Source of the DNA: Eleftheria terrae
Lineage (GTDB): Bacteria > Pseudomonadota > Gammaproteobacteria > Burkholderiales > Burkholderiaceae_C
Direction: 5' to 3'
DNA length: 64,000 nt
Assembly (NCBI RefSeq): GCF_030419005.1
Contig: NZ_CP106951.1
Coordinates: 2,170,001 to 2,234,000 of the forward strand
A program made the translations under genes and the position numbers. Positions 1 to 8,493 of the stretch are shown here, one piece after another; within the stretch, counting starts at the first letter, position 1; the number at the start of each line of letters is the position of its first letter. The notes under the pieces are model-generated. The model did not search any database and was not told where the DNA came from. It worked only from the letters and a program-made list of their open reading frames with translations.

Positions 1-223
1 AGCTCGCCGAGATGCGCTGGAACGGCAGCAGCACCGCCCGCAGTTGCGAGTACGGCCGCTTGGCGCCCTTGGCCACCACCGCGACCCGGCCATGCTCCCG
101 GGTGAAAAGGTCGAGGATCAGGCTGGTCTCGCTCCAGTCGTAGCGATGCAGCACATAGGCTGGCTCGGCCGTGACCCGGAAGCCCGGACGTGCCGAGGCA
201 CTGCGACCCCGCGAGGCGGCCAT
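1..223 (-). CDS. recO: DNA repair protein RecO, N-terminal part (cut by window edge)
   Basis: The N-terminal 74 residues of RecO, the recombination mediator that helps RecR load RecA on SSB-coated single strands. The visible part reads as the RecO OB-fold: a residue run with [12 protein letters not shown], then a stretch with LFTREHG and VVAKGAKRP, which is the family's typical first beta-barrel. The start ATG is at 221-223. It lies 28 bases after the era stop, in the order rnc-era-recO normal for proteobacteria. The rest of the gene lies beyond position 1. Identity rests on motif reading plus context. Confidence 0.85.
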   Translation of the reverse strand, partial: MAASRGRSASARPGFRVTAEPAYVLHRYDWSETSLILDLFTREHGRVAVVAKGAKRPYSQLRAVLLPFQRISAS

Positions 224-251
224 GGCCGGTCAGCCTGCCCTTGCGGCAGCG

Positions 252-1217
252 TCACTCGTAGCCATAGCTGCGCAGGCGCTGCTCGTCATCGGCCCAGCCG
301 GAGCGGACCTTGACCCACAGTTCGAGGAAGACCTTGCCGTCCATCAGGGTCTCGAGTTCCTGGCGGGCTTCGGAGCCGATGCGCTTGAGCCGCTCGCCGC
401 CCTCCCCGATGACCATGCCCTTGTGGGCGTCGCGCTCCACCACGATGGTGGCCGAAATGCGGCGCAGCGCGCCTTCTTCCTCGAACTTGTCGATCACCAC
501 GGTCGAGGTGTAGGGCAGCTCGTCACCGGTGAGGCGGAACAGCTTTTCACGCACGATCTCACTCGCCAGGAAGCGCTCACTGCGGTCCGTCAGCGCATCC
601 TCGTCATGCCACCACGGCTGATGCGGCAGGTAGGGGCGCACGATCTCCAGCAGGCGCTGCACGTCCTCGCTGCGCTTGGCGGTCAGCGGGACGAACTCGG
701 CAAACGGGTGGCGTTCCTGCATGTCCTTCAGCCAGGGCGCCAGCTCGGCCCGGCGCAACACCTTGTCGAGCTTGTTGGCCACCAGGAAGACCGGCTTGCC
801 CTCAGGCACCAGCGACAGCACCTTGGCATCGTCGAGCCCGAAGCGGCCCGCCTCCACCACGAACAGCACCACGTCCACGTCGCTCAGCGAGGACAGCACC
901 GCGCGGTTGAGGGTGCGGTGCAGCGCGTTGCCGCGCTTGGTCTGGAAGCCCGGCGTGTCGACGAAGATGAACTGCGAGTCGCCCACCGTGCGGATGCCGG
1001 TGATGCGGTGGCGGGTGGTCTGCGCCTTGCGGGAGGTGATGCTCACCTTCTGGCCGACCAGCGCGTTCAGCAGGGTCGACTTGCCGACATTCGGCCGTCC
1101 GACGATGGCCACCATGCCGCAGCGCTGCTCGGGGGAAGGGGTGGCGGGGTCACCGGCCGGCGGCACGGGGGGAAGATCGACGTTCACGTTGGCAATCCAT
1201 CGCAGCGGATGCTGCAT
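252..1217 (-). CDS. era: GTPase Era
   Basis: Ribosome-associated GTPase that binds 16S rRNA and is needed for 30S assembly. From the ATG at 1217 the protein has 321 residues, slightly longer than the roughly 300 usual because of a Pro-rich N-terminal extension. The G1 motif GRPNVGKS is at about 40-47, G3 DTPG at 87-90 and G4 NKLD at 148-151. A C-terminal KH domain carries [12 protein letters not shown]. The frame stays open upstream into rnc, but the upstream part is out-of-family low-complexity sequence. Internal GTG starts closer to the G domain are possible. It follows rnc by 17 bases, so the two are probably cotranscribed. Confidence 0.95.
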   Translation of the reverse strand: MQHPLRWIANVNVDLPPVPPAGDPATPSPEQRCGMVAIVGRPNVGKSTLLNALVGQKVSITSRKAQTTRHRITGIRTVGDSQFIFVDTPGFQTKRGNALHRTLNRAVLSSLSDVDVVLFVVEAGRFGLDDAKVLSLVPEGKPVFLVANKLDKVLRRAELAPWLKDMQERHPFAEFVPLTAKRSEDVQRLLEIVRPYLPHQPWWHDEDALTDRSERFLASEIVREKLFRLTGDELPYTSTVVIDKFEEEGALRRISATIVVERDAHKGMVIGEGGERLKRIGSEARQELETLMDGKVFLELWVKVRSGWADDEQRLRSYGYE

Positions 1218-1234
1218 TGCGAGATTCGGGGCGT

Positions 1235-1921
1235 TCAGCGGCCTGCTGATGCCTTCAGTGTAGCGAGCACGGCCTGTGCTGCCACTTGTTCGGCGGCGCG
1301 GCGCGAGGCACCTTCGCCTTGGCCTGCGACGGCCAGCGCCGGCACCGTGCAGCTGACCACGAACTGCTGCTGGTGCGCATGGCCGCGTGTCGCGACGATG
1401 GCATAGGTCGGCACTGCCAGCTTGCGCGCCTGCAGCCATTCCTGCAGTTCGGTCTTGGCATCCTTGGCACCGCTGCGCAGGTCGGGTTCGGTCAGCACCG
1501 GGGCAAACAAGCGCTGCACCACGGTGCGGGCCGCCTCGAAGCCGCCGTCCAGGTAGATGGCGCCGAACACGGCCTCCACCGCATCGGCCAGGATGGAGGG
1601 GCGCTGGGCGCCGCCGCTGCGGGCCTCGCCCTCGCCCAGCCGCAGGCAGCCTGGCAACTCAAGGAGCAACGCGATGCGGTGCAAGGAGTCCTGCTTGACC
1701 AGATTGGCACGCACGCGGGAGAGGTCGCCCTCGTCCGAGCCGCCGAAGCGTTCGTAGAGCAAGCCGGAGATGGCCAGGCCCAACACCGAGTCGCCGAGGA
1801 ATTCGAGCCGCTCGTTGTGGTCGGCGCCGAAGCTGCGGTGCGTCAGGGCGCGCGACAGCAGCGCCGGGTGGCGAAACCGGTAGTCCAGCCGGCGCTCGAG
1901 CGCCTTGGCAGCCTCGGTCAC
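1235..1921 (-). CDS. rnc: Ribonuclease III
   Basis: Double-strand-specific endoribonuclease that processes rRNA precursors and structured mRNAs. The 228-residue protein has the normal family length. The RNase III signature ERLEFLGDS is at about 37-45 and supplies the acidic metal ligands. A C-terminal double-stranded RNA-binding domain spans about 153-225, with a TELQEWLQ start and a [16 protein letters not shown] end. It sits between a DUF4845 gene and era, within the lepA-lepB-rnc-era-recO run. The ATG at 1921 begins [12 protein letters not shown], as expected for the family. Confidence 0.96.
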   Translation of the reverse strand: MTEAAKALERRLDYRFRHPALLSRALTHRSFGADHNERLEFLGDSVLGLAISGLLYERFGGSDEGDLSRVRANLVKQDSLHRIALLLELPGCLRLGEGEARSGGAQRPSILADAVEAVFGAIYLDGGFEAARTVVQRLFAPVLTEPDLRSGAKDAKTELQEWLQARKLAVPTYAIVATRGHAHQQQFVVSCTVPALAVAGQGEGASRRAAEQVAAQAVLATLKASAGR

Positions 1922-1976
1922 GGCCGGGCCGCCTCCGCGGCCGCCAGGGTGGCCGGCACCGGGCTAGGCAGCGATG

Positions 1977-2348
1977 TCATTCAGAGCTGCCCGAGTACTT
2001 GATGAGCAGGTACACCGGCTCGACCAGCACGACTTCCTTGTCGTAAGCGAACCTCACCACCACCTTGTCGTTCACCTTGGTGATTTCGAGGTCGCCGCTG
2101 GAGACGGCGTCCATATTGCTTTCGACCGCCTTCTGCTTCTCGAAGGCCATGCGGATCTCGGGCACCGAGGTACCGCCTTCCTGGGCGACCTTGTGAACGG
2201 CCCGCTTGATGGCCCAATACTCCGTCAGCGTCGGGAAAACCTTCATCGCGACGAGTGCGACGATGCCGACCAGGATGGCCCAGAACAGCAGGCCCATCAT
2301 GGTCACGCCACGTTGCTGGCGTCGACGGATACGGGATGCAGGCGTCAT
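1977..2348 (-). CDS. DUF4845 family membrane protein
   Basis: A small protein of 123 residues with an Arg/Gln-rich cytoplasmic N-terminus, one membrane helix (about residues 17-37, containing GLLFWAILVGIVALVAMKVF) and a short periplasmic domain. This matches the DUF4845 family, found between lepB and rnc in many beta- and gammaproteobacteria. Its function is unknown. Placement 45 bases after lepB and 55 bases before rnc suggests the same transcript. The N-terminal start resembles a type IV pilin-like hydrophobic segment, but no prepilin cleavage motif is clear. Assignment is by pattern and context. Confidence 0.8.
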   Translation of the reverse strand: MTPASRIRRRQQRGVTMMGLLFWAILVGIVALVAMKVFPTLTEYWAIKRAVHKVAQEGGTSVPEIRMAFEKQKAVESNMDAVSSGDLEITKVNDKVVVRFAYDKEVVLVEPVYLLIKYSGSSE

Positions 2349-2393
2349 GTGTGGTGCTCCTTGAGCATGTTGTTCTTGCCCCTCAGGCGGGCT

Positions 2394-3365
2394 TCAGTGG
2401 AATGACCCGATGCGGCCGAGATTACCCAAATTCATCCAGACCACAAAGGCCTTCCCGACGATGTTTTCGTCCGGCACAAAGCCCCAGTAGCGGGAATCCT
2501 GAGAATTGTCACGGTTGTCGCCCATCATGAAGTAATGGCCGGGGGGCACCTTGCAGGTCACGCCCTCGCCGGTATAGCGGCAGTTTTCCTTGAATCGGAA
2601 ATCGGTCGCCCCGGCCACGAAGGGCGGGGCTTCCCGGGTCGTCAGGATGCTGTGCTCGACCTGGCCCAGCTTCTCGGTGAACCGCTGGCGGTAGCGCGCA
2701 TCGTCCTCGTCGTAGTACTCGCCCTGTGCCGTGGTCGGCACCGGCTGCCCGTTGATGAAGAGGCGCTTGTTCAGGTAGGCCACCTCGTCGCCCGGCACGC
2801 CGACCACCCGCTTGATGTAGTCGATGCGCGGGTCCTCGGGGTAGCGGAACACCATCACGTCGCCACGCTGCGGGTCGTTGTTGGCGATGATCTTCTTGTT
2901 GATCACGGGCAACCGGATGCCGTAGTGGTACTTGTTCACCAGGATCAGGTCGCCCACCAGCAGGGTCGGCACCATGGAACCCGACGGGATCTTGAACGGC
3001 TCGAACAGGAAGGAGCGCAGCAGGAAGACCGCGCAGATGACCGGAAACAGCCCCGCCGTCCAGTCCAGCCACCATGGCTGCATCAGCAGGCGACTGCGCG
3101 CCTCCTCGACATGGGCCGGGTTGTCGACTTGCGTGATGCCCTGGCGGGCCAGTTCACCCTGGCGCTCAGCCTGCTGCGCCTGCAGCGCCGCGGCTGCACG
3201 CTCGCGGGCCGGCCGGAAGCGATAGCGCTCGGCCAGCCAGAAGCCCAGCGTCACGAGGGTCAGAATGAACAGCAGCAGCGAGAAATTGCCGTGCCATTCG
3301 CCGAGATACCAGCCACCGAGGTAAACGGCCAGGCAGGCGTACAAAGCTCCAGTGAGCAGTCCCAT
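2394..3365 (-). CDS. lepB: Signal peptidase I (LepB)
   Basis: Inner-membrane serine protease that removes signal peptides from exported preproteins. The ATG at 3365 gives 323 residues and is preceded by a GGAG ribosome site; the frame continues upstream only as GC-rich noise. Two N-terminal membrane segments (about 5-20 and 27-45) come first, and a third hydrophobic stretch (about 101-118) precedes the catalytic domain. The nucleophile is Ser130 in IPSGSMVPTL and the general base is Lys185 in YIKRVVGVPGD. The C-terminal GDNRDNSQDSRYWG box is intact. It follows lepA by 140 bases. Confidence 0.96.
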   Translation of the reverse strand: MGLLTGALYACLAVYLGGWYLGEWHGNFSLLLFILTLVTLGFWLAERYRFRPARERAAAALQAQQAERQGELARQGITQVDNPAHVEEARSRLLMQPWWLDWTAGLFPVICAVFLLRSFLFEPFKIPSGSMVPTLLVGDLILVNKYHYGIRLPVINKKIIANNDPQRGDVMVFRYPEDPRIDYIKRVVGVPGDEVAYLNKRLFINGQPVPTTAQGEYYDEDDARYRQRFTEKLGQVEHSILTTREAPPFVAGATDFRFKENCRYTGEGVTCKVPPGHYFMMGDNRDNSQDSRYWGFVPDENIVGKAFVVWMNLGNLGRIGSFH

Positions 3366-3441
3366 CCAAGCTCCAGTAAGAGTGGGAATCAGAAGTGGCA
3401 ACGACCGGCACGGCAAGGCGCCGTCACCGGTGCGCCGCCGA

Positions 3442-3460
3442 CCGGCCGTCCAACGGCCGG
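3442..3460 (-). other. Stem-loop in the lepA-lepB spacer
   Basis: A perfect 8-base inverted repeat (CCGGCCGT / ACGGCCGG) with a 3-base loop lies in the 140-base gap between the lepA stop and lepB. It has no T-run after it on the minus strand, so it is not a standard terminator. It may stabilise or separate the lepA and lepB parts of the message. Nothing else was recognised in this gap apart from the lepB ribosome site. Confidence 0.4.
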
Positions 3461-3505
3461 CGCCACTGGCCGGCGGCAGGCCACGGCATGCAGGCAGCGC
3501 ATCGC

Positions 3506-5314
3506 TCAGTCGTCGACCTGAAGGATGGCAAGGAAGGCTTCCTGCGGCACCTCGACACTGCCGATCTGCTTCATCCGCTTCTTGCCGGCCTTCTGTTTCT
3601 CCAGCAGCTTGCGCTTGCGGGAGATGTCGCCGCCGTAGCATTTTGCCAGCACGTTCTTGCGCAGCGCCTTGATGGTCTCGCGCGCGATGATGTTCGCGCC
3701 GATGGCCGCTTGGATCGCCACGTCGTACATCTGGCGGGGGATTTGCTCGCGCATCTTGGCTGCCACCGCGCGGCCGCGGAACTGGCTCTGGCTGCGGTGC
3801 ACGATGATGGACAGCGCGTCGACGCGATCGCCATTGATCAGGATGTCGACCTTCACGACATCGGCCGCACGGTATTCCTTGAACTCGTAGTCCATCGAGG
3901 CATACCCGCGCGAGACCGACTTCAGCTTGTCGAAGAAGTCGAGCACGATCTCGGCCAGCGGCAGCTCATAGGTCAGCATGACCTGGCGACCGTGGTAGGC
4001 CATGTTGATCTGCACGCCCCGCTTCTGGTTGGCCAGCGTCATCACCGGGCCGACGTAGTCCTGCGGCATGTACAGGTGCACCGTGACGATCGGCTCGCGG
4101 ATCTCGCGGATGCGGCCCAGGTCCGGCATCTTCGAGGGGTTCTCCACCTGGATCACCTCGCCGCTGTTGAGCTCGACTTCATAGATCACGCTGGGCGCGG
4201 TGGTGATCAGGTCCTGGTCGAACTCGCGCTCCAGCCGCTCCTGCACGATCTCCATGTGCAGCAGGCCCAGGAAGCCGCAGCGGAAACCGAAGCCCAGCGC
4301 CTGCGACACCTCCGGCTCGAAGCGCAGCGAGGAGTCGTTGAGCTTCAGCTTCTCGAGCGCGTCGCGCAGCTGGTCGTATTCGCTCGCCTCGGTCGGGTAG
4401 AGCCCCGCGAACACCTGGGGCTGGATTTCCTTGAAGCCCGGCAGCGGCTCGGCGGCGCTGCCCAGGTTGTTGGGCAGCTTCTTCTCGAGCGTGATCGTGT
4501 CGCCGACCTTGGCTGCCTGCAGCTCCTTGATGCCGGCAATGACAAAGCCCACCTCGCCGGCCTTCAGCACGTCGCGCGGCAGCGACTTCGGCGTGAACAC
4601 GCCCAGCTGCTCGGCGTTGTAGACGGCATTGGTCGCCATCATCTTGATGCGCTCGCCCTTCTTCAGCTCGCCGTCCACCACCCGCACCAGCATCACGACA
4701 CCGACATAGTTGTCGAACCAGGAGTCGATGATCACCGCCCGCAGCGGCGCGTCGGTCTTGCCGCGCGGTGCCGGCATGCGCTGGATGACCGCTTCCAGGA
4801 TGTCGTCGATGCCCTCGCCCGTCTTGGCGGAGCACGGGATGGCGTCGGTCGCGTCGATGCCGATGACGTCCTCGATCTCGGACTTGGCGCGGTCCGGGTC
4901 GGCCTGCGGCAGGTCCATCTTGTTGAGCACCGGCACCACTTCCACACCAAGATCCAGCGCGGTATAGCAGTTGGCCACCGTCTGCGCTTCCACGCCCTGG
5001 CTGGCATCGACCACCAGCAGCGCGCCTTCACACGCCGACAGGGAGCGGCTCACTTCGTAGCTGAAGTCGACGTGACCGGGCGTGTCGATCAGGTTCAGGT
5101 TGTAGACCTTGCCGTCGCGCGCGGTGTACTGCAGCGCTGCGGTCTGGGCCTTGATGGTGATGCCGCGCTCGCGCTCGATGTCCATCGAGTCAAGCACCTG
5201 GGCTTCCATCTCGCGATCGCTCAGACCACCGCATCGCTGGATGAGGCGGTCGGCAAGCGTCGACTTGCCGTGGTCGATGTGGGCGATGATGGAGAAGTTG
5301 CGAATGTGGTTCAT
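3506..5314 (-). CDS. lepA: Elongation factor 4 (LepA)
   Basis: Ribosome-associated translational GTPase that acts on stalled or mis-translocated ribosomes and in 30S biogenesis. The protein has 602 residues, the usual size. The P-loop AHIDHGKST is near residues 11-19, RGITIKAQ is switch I, DTPGHVDF is G3 and NKMDLPQAD is G4. The LepA-specific C-terminus is present ([17 protein letters not shown]). The ATG at 5314 begins [17 protein letters not shown], typical of the family. Its ribosome site is weak and a three-codon frame (ATG AGC CTC TAG) lies just upstream. The leader from 5315 to 5425 contains several GC-rich hairpins. Confidence 0.97.
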   Translation of the reverse strand: MNHIRNFSIIAHIDHGKSTLADRLIQRCGGLSDREMEAQVLDSMDIERERGITIKAQTAALQYTARDGKVYNLNLIDTPGHVDFSYEVSRSLSACEGALLVVDASQGVEAQTVANCYTALDLGVEVVPVLNKMDLPQADPDRAKSEIEDVIGIDATDAIPCSAKTGEGIDDILEAVIQRMPAPRGKTDAPLRAVIIDSWFDNYVGVVMLVRVVDGELKKGERIKMMATNAVYNAEQLGVFTPKSLPRDVLKAGEVGFVIAGIKELQAAKVGDTITLEKKLPNNLGSAAEPLPGFKEIQPQVFAGLYPTEASEYDQLRDALEKLKLNDSSLRFEPEVSQALGFGFRCGFLGLLHMEIVQERLEREFDQDLITTAPSVIYEVELNSGEVIQVENPSKMPDLGRIREIREPIVTVHLYMPQDYVGPVMTLANQKRGVQINMAYHGRQVMLTYELPLAEIVLDFFDKLKSVSRGYASMDYEFKEYRAADVVKVDILINGDRVDALSIIVHRSQSQFRGRAVAAKMREQIPRQMYDVAIQAAIGANIIARETIKALRKNVLAKCYGGDISRKRKLLEKQKAGKKRMKQIGSVEVPQEAFLAILQVDD

Positions 5315-5425
5315 GAGAGCGAGCTAGAGGCTCATGCGAGCGTCGTGGTGGTGCCCACCACCGGTGGGCGCGCGGCACTGCGCGCGCAGCAGGATGCCTG
5401 CGGCGGGACCGGCCCGCCGAGACCT

Positions 5426-5457
5426 AAAAAAAAGGCGCGTCGAATCGGCGACGCGCC
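5426..5457 (-). terminator. Rho-independent terminator upstream of lepA (minus strand)
   Basis: A perfect 9-base stem (GGCGCGTCG / CGACGCGCC, 5434-5442 and 5449-5457) with a 6-base loop. On the minus strand it is followed at once by eight T residues (5433-5426). It ends transcription 111 bases before the lepA start codon, so lepA must use a promoter downstream of it, or depend on read-through. Confidence 0.85.
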
Positions 5458-5492
5458 TTCCAACAAAAAGGTATGGCAACTGCTTTGTTGGA
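5426..5492 (-). ncRNA. Candidate small RNA or lepA leader attenuator
   Basis: Read on the minus strand, a TACAAT box (5503-5498) is followed six bases later by a 9-base stem (TCCAACAAA at 5492-5484, TTTGTTGGA at 5467-5459) closing a 16-base loop. The intrinsic terminator at 5457-5426 follows directly. A transcript starting near 5492 would be about 67 bases, made of two hairpins and a U-tail, and would hold no credible reading frame. This is the shape of a free-standing small RNA. It could instead be an attenuated leader for lepA. No known RNA family was recognised. Confidence 0.5.
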
Positions 5493-5497
5493 CCTTC

Positions 5498-5503
5498 ATT
5501 GTA
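5498..5503 (-). promoter_or_regulatory. -10 box for the candidate small RNA
   Basis: The minus strand reads TACAAT, one mismatch from TATAAT, six bases before the predicted 5' end of the two-hairpin transcript. At 16-18 bases upstream no good TTGACA match is visible (GTTCTC is closest). The promoter would therefore be weak or activator-dependent. Inference from position only. Confidence 0.35.
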
Positions 5504-5587
5504 GCCAAAAGCCCCCGACAGAGAACCGCAGTCGGACACCCGGGTAGCACGTTGCACCTCGCCAACAGCACAGTTTATAAACAGCTT

Positions 5588-5607
5588 GTCCACAGCGCGT
5601 TGTGGAC
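5588..5607. repeat. Inverted repeat, 7-6-7
   Basis: GTCCACA and TGTGGAC are perfect complements separated by six bases. The geometry suits a dimeric regulator binding site. It lies about 85 bases upstream, on the minus strand, of the -10 box of the candidate small RNA. The regulator is unknown. Confidence 0.45.
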
Positions 5608-5720
5608 TGTCTGGGGATAGTTGCAAAGCGGCGCCACTACTGCCGAAGCGGCGGTGTAAAGCCGCTGCGCTTCCCGACGATTTTATCGAAAGCGGCCGGG
5701 AATCGCCGCTTCTCAAAAAA

Positions 5721-5742
5721 TGTTTGTGGGCGCACACAAACA
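5721..5742. repeat. Inverted repeat, 8-6-8
   Basis: TGTTTGTG and CACAAACA are perfect complements separated by six bases, the same spacing as the repeat at 5588-5607. As DNA it could be an operator. It is unlikely to be a terminator on the minus strand because no T-run follows at the right distance there. Confidence 0.45.
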
Positions 5743-5815
5743 TCTAAAGTCGAACTTATCAACATCGGCGCTGCGGCACACCGAGGACCGAAGCGGCTGC
5801 TTATTGCACAACATG

Positions 5816-5846
5816 AAAAAACCCGACAACTGGGTCGGTTGCCGGG
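5816..5846 (-). terminator. Rho-independent terminator after mucD
   Basis: Read on the minus strand, CCCGGCAAC and GTTGTCGGG form a 9-base stem with one G-U pair around a 7-base loop (5846-5822), followed by six T residues (5821-5816). It lies 49 bases past the mucD stop and probably ends the rpoE-rseA-rseB-mucD transcript. Confidence 0.8.
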
Positions 5847-5895
5847 TGTTGCCAAAGTGACGCATTGACGAGAGGCGGCGCAGGCCGCCTCCTGG

Positions 5896-7389
5896 TCAGC
5901 GGGCTGGACGAATCACGGCGTACTGGGCCCACTCGCCGCGGCGGAACAAGATGTTGAACGGCTTGCTGCGATCCATGCGGGCCAGCACCGCCTCGAACTG
6001 CCGGGCGTCCTTGATTTCGGTATTTGCCACTGCCAGGATCACGTCGCCCTCCCGCAAGCCCGCCCGCGCGGCGACGCCCTCGGCGGCATCGACACGCACG
6101 CCACCGCGCAGGTTGAGTTCGCGCTGCTGGGCTTCGGTGAGCTCGCTGACCACCAGGCCGATGCTTTGGGTCGCGGCACCGGCGCCCGGGCTGCTGGAAC
6201 GCGGCTCGCCGGCAGATGCCCGGCGGGGGCGGTCCTGCTCGAACTCCGCCACCAGCACGGTCAGGTCGCGGTAGCTGCCGCGCCGGAAGACCTGCAGGCC
6301 CAGCTTGCTGCCCGGCTTGCTGTTGCCGACGATGCGCGGCAGGTCGGCCGCACGTTCGATCGGTTTGCCATCGAAGCGGGTGATGATGTCGCCCGCTTCC
6401 ACGCCGGCCTTCTCCGCCGGGCCGCCGGGCTCCACGCTGCGCACCACGGCGCCGATGGGCTTGCCCAGGCCGATGGACTCGGCGACTTCCTTCGTCACCT
6501 GGTCGATCTGCACCCCGATGCGGCCGCGAATGACCCGGCCGGTGGCGCGCAGCTGGTCGGCCACCCGCATCGCCTCGTCAATCGGGATCGCGAACGAAAT
6601 GCCCATGAAGCCGCCAGAGCGGCTGTAGATCTGAGAATTGATGCCCACCACCTCGCCTCGCAGGTTCAGCAGCGGACCGCCTGAATTGCCCGGGTTGATG
6701 GCCACGTCGGTCTGGATGAACGGCAGGTAGTCGCCGGTGTCGCGCTGCTTGGCGCTCACGATGCCGGCGGTCACCGTGTTGTCGAGGCCGAAGGGCGAGC
6801 CGATGGCCATCACCCATTCACCGACCTTGAGCTTGCCCACATCGGCAATGCGCACGGCCGGCAAGCCGGCCGCATCGATCTTCACCACGGCGACGTCGGT
6901 GCGCTTGTCGGCACCGACGATCTTGGCCTTGAACTCGCGCTTGTCGGTGAGGGTGACATAGACCTCGTCGGCGCCTTCGACCACATGGGCGTTGGTCATC
7001 ACGAAACCGTCGGCGGTCAGGATGAAGCCGGAGCCGACGCCACGCGGCTGCTCTTCCTCGGGCGCCGGCTTCGAGCCGCGCCGCGGGTCCTGCCGCGGCA
7101 TCGGCTGGCCCGGCATCGGCACACCGAAGAACCGCCGGAAGAACTCCTGCATGTCTTCATCCATCTGTGGGCCGGCACCCTGGGATGCGCGGGCTCGCTC
7201 GGTGGTGCGGATATTGACGACGGACGGGCCGACCCGCTCCACCAGCTCGGTGAAGTCGGGCAGCTCGCGTCCCGGCTGGGCCAGGCTGGGCGCCGGCAGG
7301 GCCAGCACCAGGCTGGCGGTCGCGATGAGGGCGGCCAAGGCAGGGCGAAGCGAGGGCCACCGTCCACGAGTACGGGTTCTAGCAGTCAT
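5896..7389 (-). CDS. mucD: Periplasmic serine protease DegP/DegQ/MucD type
   Basis: Periplasmic HtrA-family protease and chaperone that degrades misfolded envelope proteins and damps the sigma-E response. The 497-residue protein has an Arg-rich start and a signal peptide ending near the AQPG at about 37-40. The trypsin-like domain has the triad His135 (TNAHVV), Asp165 (TDVAVV) and Ser236 (GNSGGPL). Two PDZ domains follow (about 275-365 and 400-490). It is the last gene of the rpoE-rseA-rseB-mucD set, 57 bases after rseB, and a terminator follows. The name mucD is chosen from context; degP or degQ are equivalent by sequence. Confidence 0.93.
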   Translation of the reverse strand: MTARTRTRGRWPSLRPALAALIATASLVLALPAPSLAQPGRELPDFTELVERVGPSVVNIRTTERARASQGAGPQMDEDMQEFFRRFFGVPMPGQPMPRQDPRRGSKPAPEEEQPRGVGSGFILTADGFVMTNAHVVEGADEVYVTLTDKREFKAKIVGADKRTDVAVVKIDAAGLPAVRIADVGKLKVGEWVMAIGSPFGLDNTVTAGIVSAKQRDTGDYLPFIQTDVAINPGNSGGPLLNLRGEVVGINSQIYSRSGGFMGISFAIPIDEAMRVADQLRATGRVIRGRIGVQIDQVTKEVAESIGLGKPIGAVVRSVEPGGPAEKAGVEAGDIITRFDGKPIERAADLPRIVGNSKPGSKLGLQVFRRGSYRDLTVLVAEFEQDRPRRASAGEPRSSSPGAGAATQSIGLVVSELTEAQQRELNLRGGVRVDAAEGVAARAGLREGDVILAVANTEIKDARQFEAVLARMDRSKPFNILFRRGEWAQYAVIRPAR

Positions 7390-7446
7390 CAGTCACCTCA
7401 AGGAGAAACAGGCTGCGGAGCGCCGCAGCAGATCACGGCGAGCGCC

Positions 7447-8493
7447 TTACTTCTTGCGCTCCAGGCCCTGCACGAACAGTCGCAGGGTGGTCGGGGGCAC
7501 TTCGCCCACCGCGGTGATCCACCAATCCTGGTAGCGCCGCGACAGGGTTTGCGTGGCCCCCATGTTCATCAGCATCTCGGCGCGATGCCGCCCGGCGTCG
7601 TAGGGCTCCACAAAGATCGAGACATGCGCCAGTCCGTCCGAGAAGATGCTCTGCAGCAGCTGGTGCGGCGGCGCACCGGCCGGGCGGCCGGCCGGCTCGT
7701 TGCCGAGCTCCCGCTTCACGCAGTTGACGTGCCGGAAGCCCGGCACCTTGTGCTTGTAGACCCAGCCTTCCTGTTCGTAGGTGGTCTTGCTGAGGGCCGG
7801 CCGATCGACCCGATAGCCCTCGAGCCGCTTCATCGGCTGGATCACCGCCTCGGGCTGCGGCTTCACGCCGATGTCCACATCCGAGAACGCGGACGACTCC
7901 AGCACTTCCTCCTCGCCGTTGAGCACCTCGGCCCGCAGCAACAGGCCGCTGACCTTCTCGGCCCACAGCCGGTAGCCATAACGATAGCCGTCACGCGGGC
8001 GCACCAGCAGCACGTCGGCCTCATGCCCCGCCACCCGCTCGCCGCCCTGCTGGCGCATCTCGTAGTGGTCCCAGAGGCGGTCGCCGTCGGTATGCAGCAG
8101 GGCCGGGAAGCTGCGGAGCGTCTCCCGATGTTCCAGCACCGCCACCTTGGAGGCGGGCCAGACGGTGGCCACCAGGTCGTTGTGCCGGAACACGCGGCGC
8201 ATCTGGCCGTCGAGCGACTCGATGCGCTCGTACTGGTTCACGCCGTCACAGTAGTGGGCAATGCGCGAACTGGCCACCTGGCCACCGGCGCTGACGACGA
8301 AGGTGCCACGGAAGTTGCGCTGCTGGGCCGCTTCATGGATGCGCAGCAGCCAGCTGCGCACTTCCGCCCGCTGCACGGGAACGTCCTGGGTCTGCGCCAG
8401 GGCCTGGAAGCTCATGAAGGCGGCCATCCCCAGGCAGAGCCAGGGAGCGAACCAGCGTCGCGCTTGCATCGGGCTCGCTTGCATAGGGATCAT
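7447..8493 (-). CDS. rseB: Sigma-E regulator RseB/MucB
   Basis: Periplasmic protein that binds the anti-sigma factor RseA and shields it from cleavage until lipid or lipopolysaccharide signals displace it. It has 348 residues from the ATG that directly abuts the rseA stop (TGAATG). Internal Met codons at residues 4 and 9 are alternative starts. A signal peptide ends near ALAQTQD. The MucB/RseB pattern is clear: NFRGTFVVSAGG, HYCDGVNQYERIESLDG, a central VAGHEADVLLVRPRD and a C-terminal domain ending VQGLERKK. The abutting start suggests translational coupling to rseA. Confidence 0.92.
   Translation of the reverse strand: MIPMQASPMQARRWFAPWLCLGMAAFMSFQALAQTQDVPVQRAEVRSWLLRIHEAAQQRNFRGTFVVSAGGQVASSRIAHYCDGVNQYERIESLDGQMRRVFRHNDLVATVWPASKVAVLEHRETLRSFPALLHTDGDRLWDHYEMRQQGGERVAGHEADVLLVRPRDGYRYGYRLWAEKVSGLLLRAEVLNGEEEVLESSAFSDVDIGVKPQPEAVIQPMKRLEGYRVDRPALSKTTYEQEGWVYKHKVPGFRHVNCVKRELGNEPAGRPAGAPPHQLLQSIFSDGLAHVSIFVEPYDAGRHRAEMLMNMGATQTLSRRYQDWWITAVGEVPPTTLRLFVQGLERKK

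Larger units (their letters stand above)
5504..5815. other. Intergenic region between two minus-strand terminators
   Basis: This stretch has no convincing reading frame. It is less GC-rich than its surroundings and holds short A/T runs, a perfect palindrome GTTTATAAAC (5573-5582), two longer inverted repeats (5588-5607 and 5721-5742) and a minus-strand TAAAAT box at 5685-5680. Some words resemble DnaA boxes (TTGTCCACA at 5586-5594, TTATCAACA at 5757-5765). Its probable role is control of whatever is transcribed from the minus strand between the mucD terminator and lepA. Confidence 0.4.

Noticed and set aside
3395..5620. A 741-codon plus-strand frame opposite lepA
   Set aside because: It lies over the well-supported lepA gene and has a His/Leu/Val-rich sequence with no family pattern.
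5570..5770. Chromosomal replication origin (DnaA-box-like words)
   Set aside because: Only two near matches to the DnaA box, no AT-rich unwinding region, and no dnaA, dnaN or gidA nearby. Chance matches and a regulator site are more likely.
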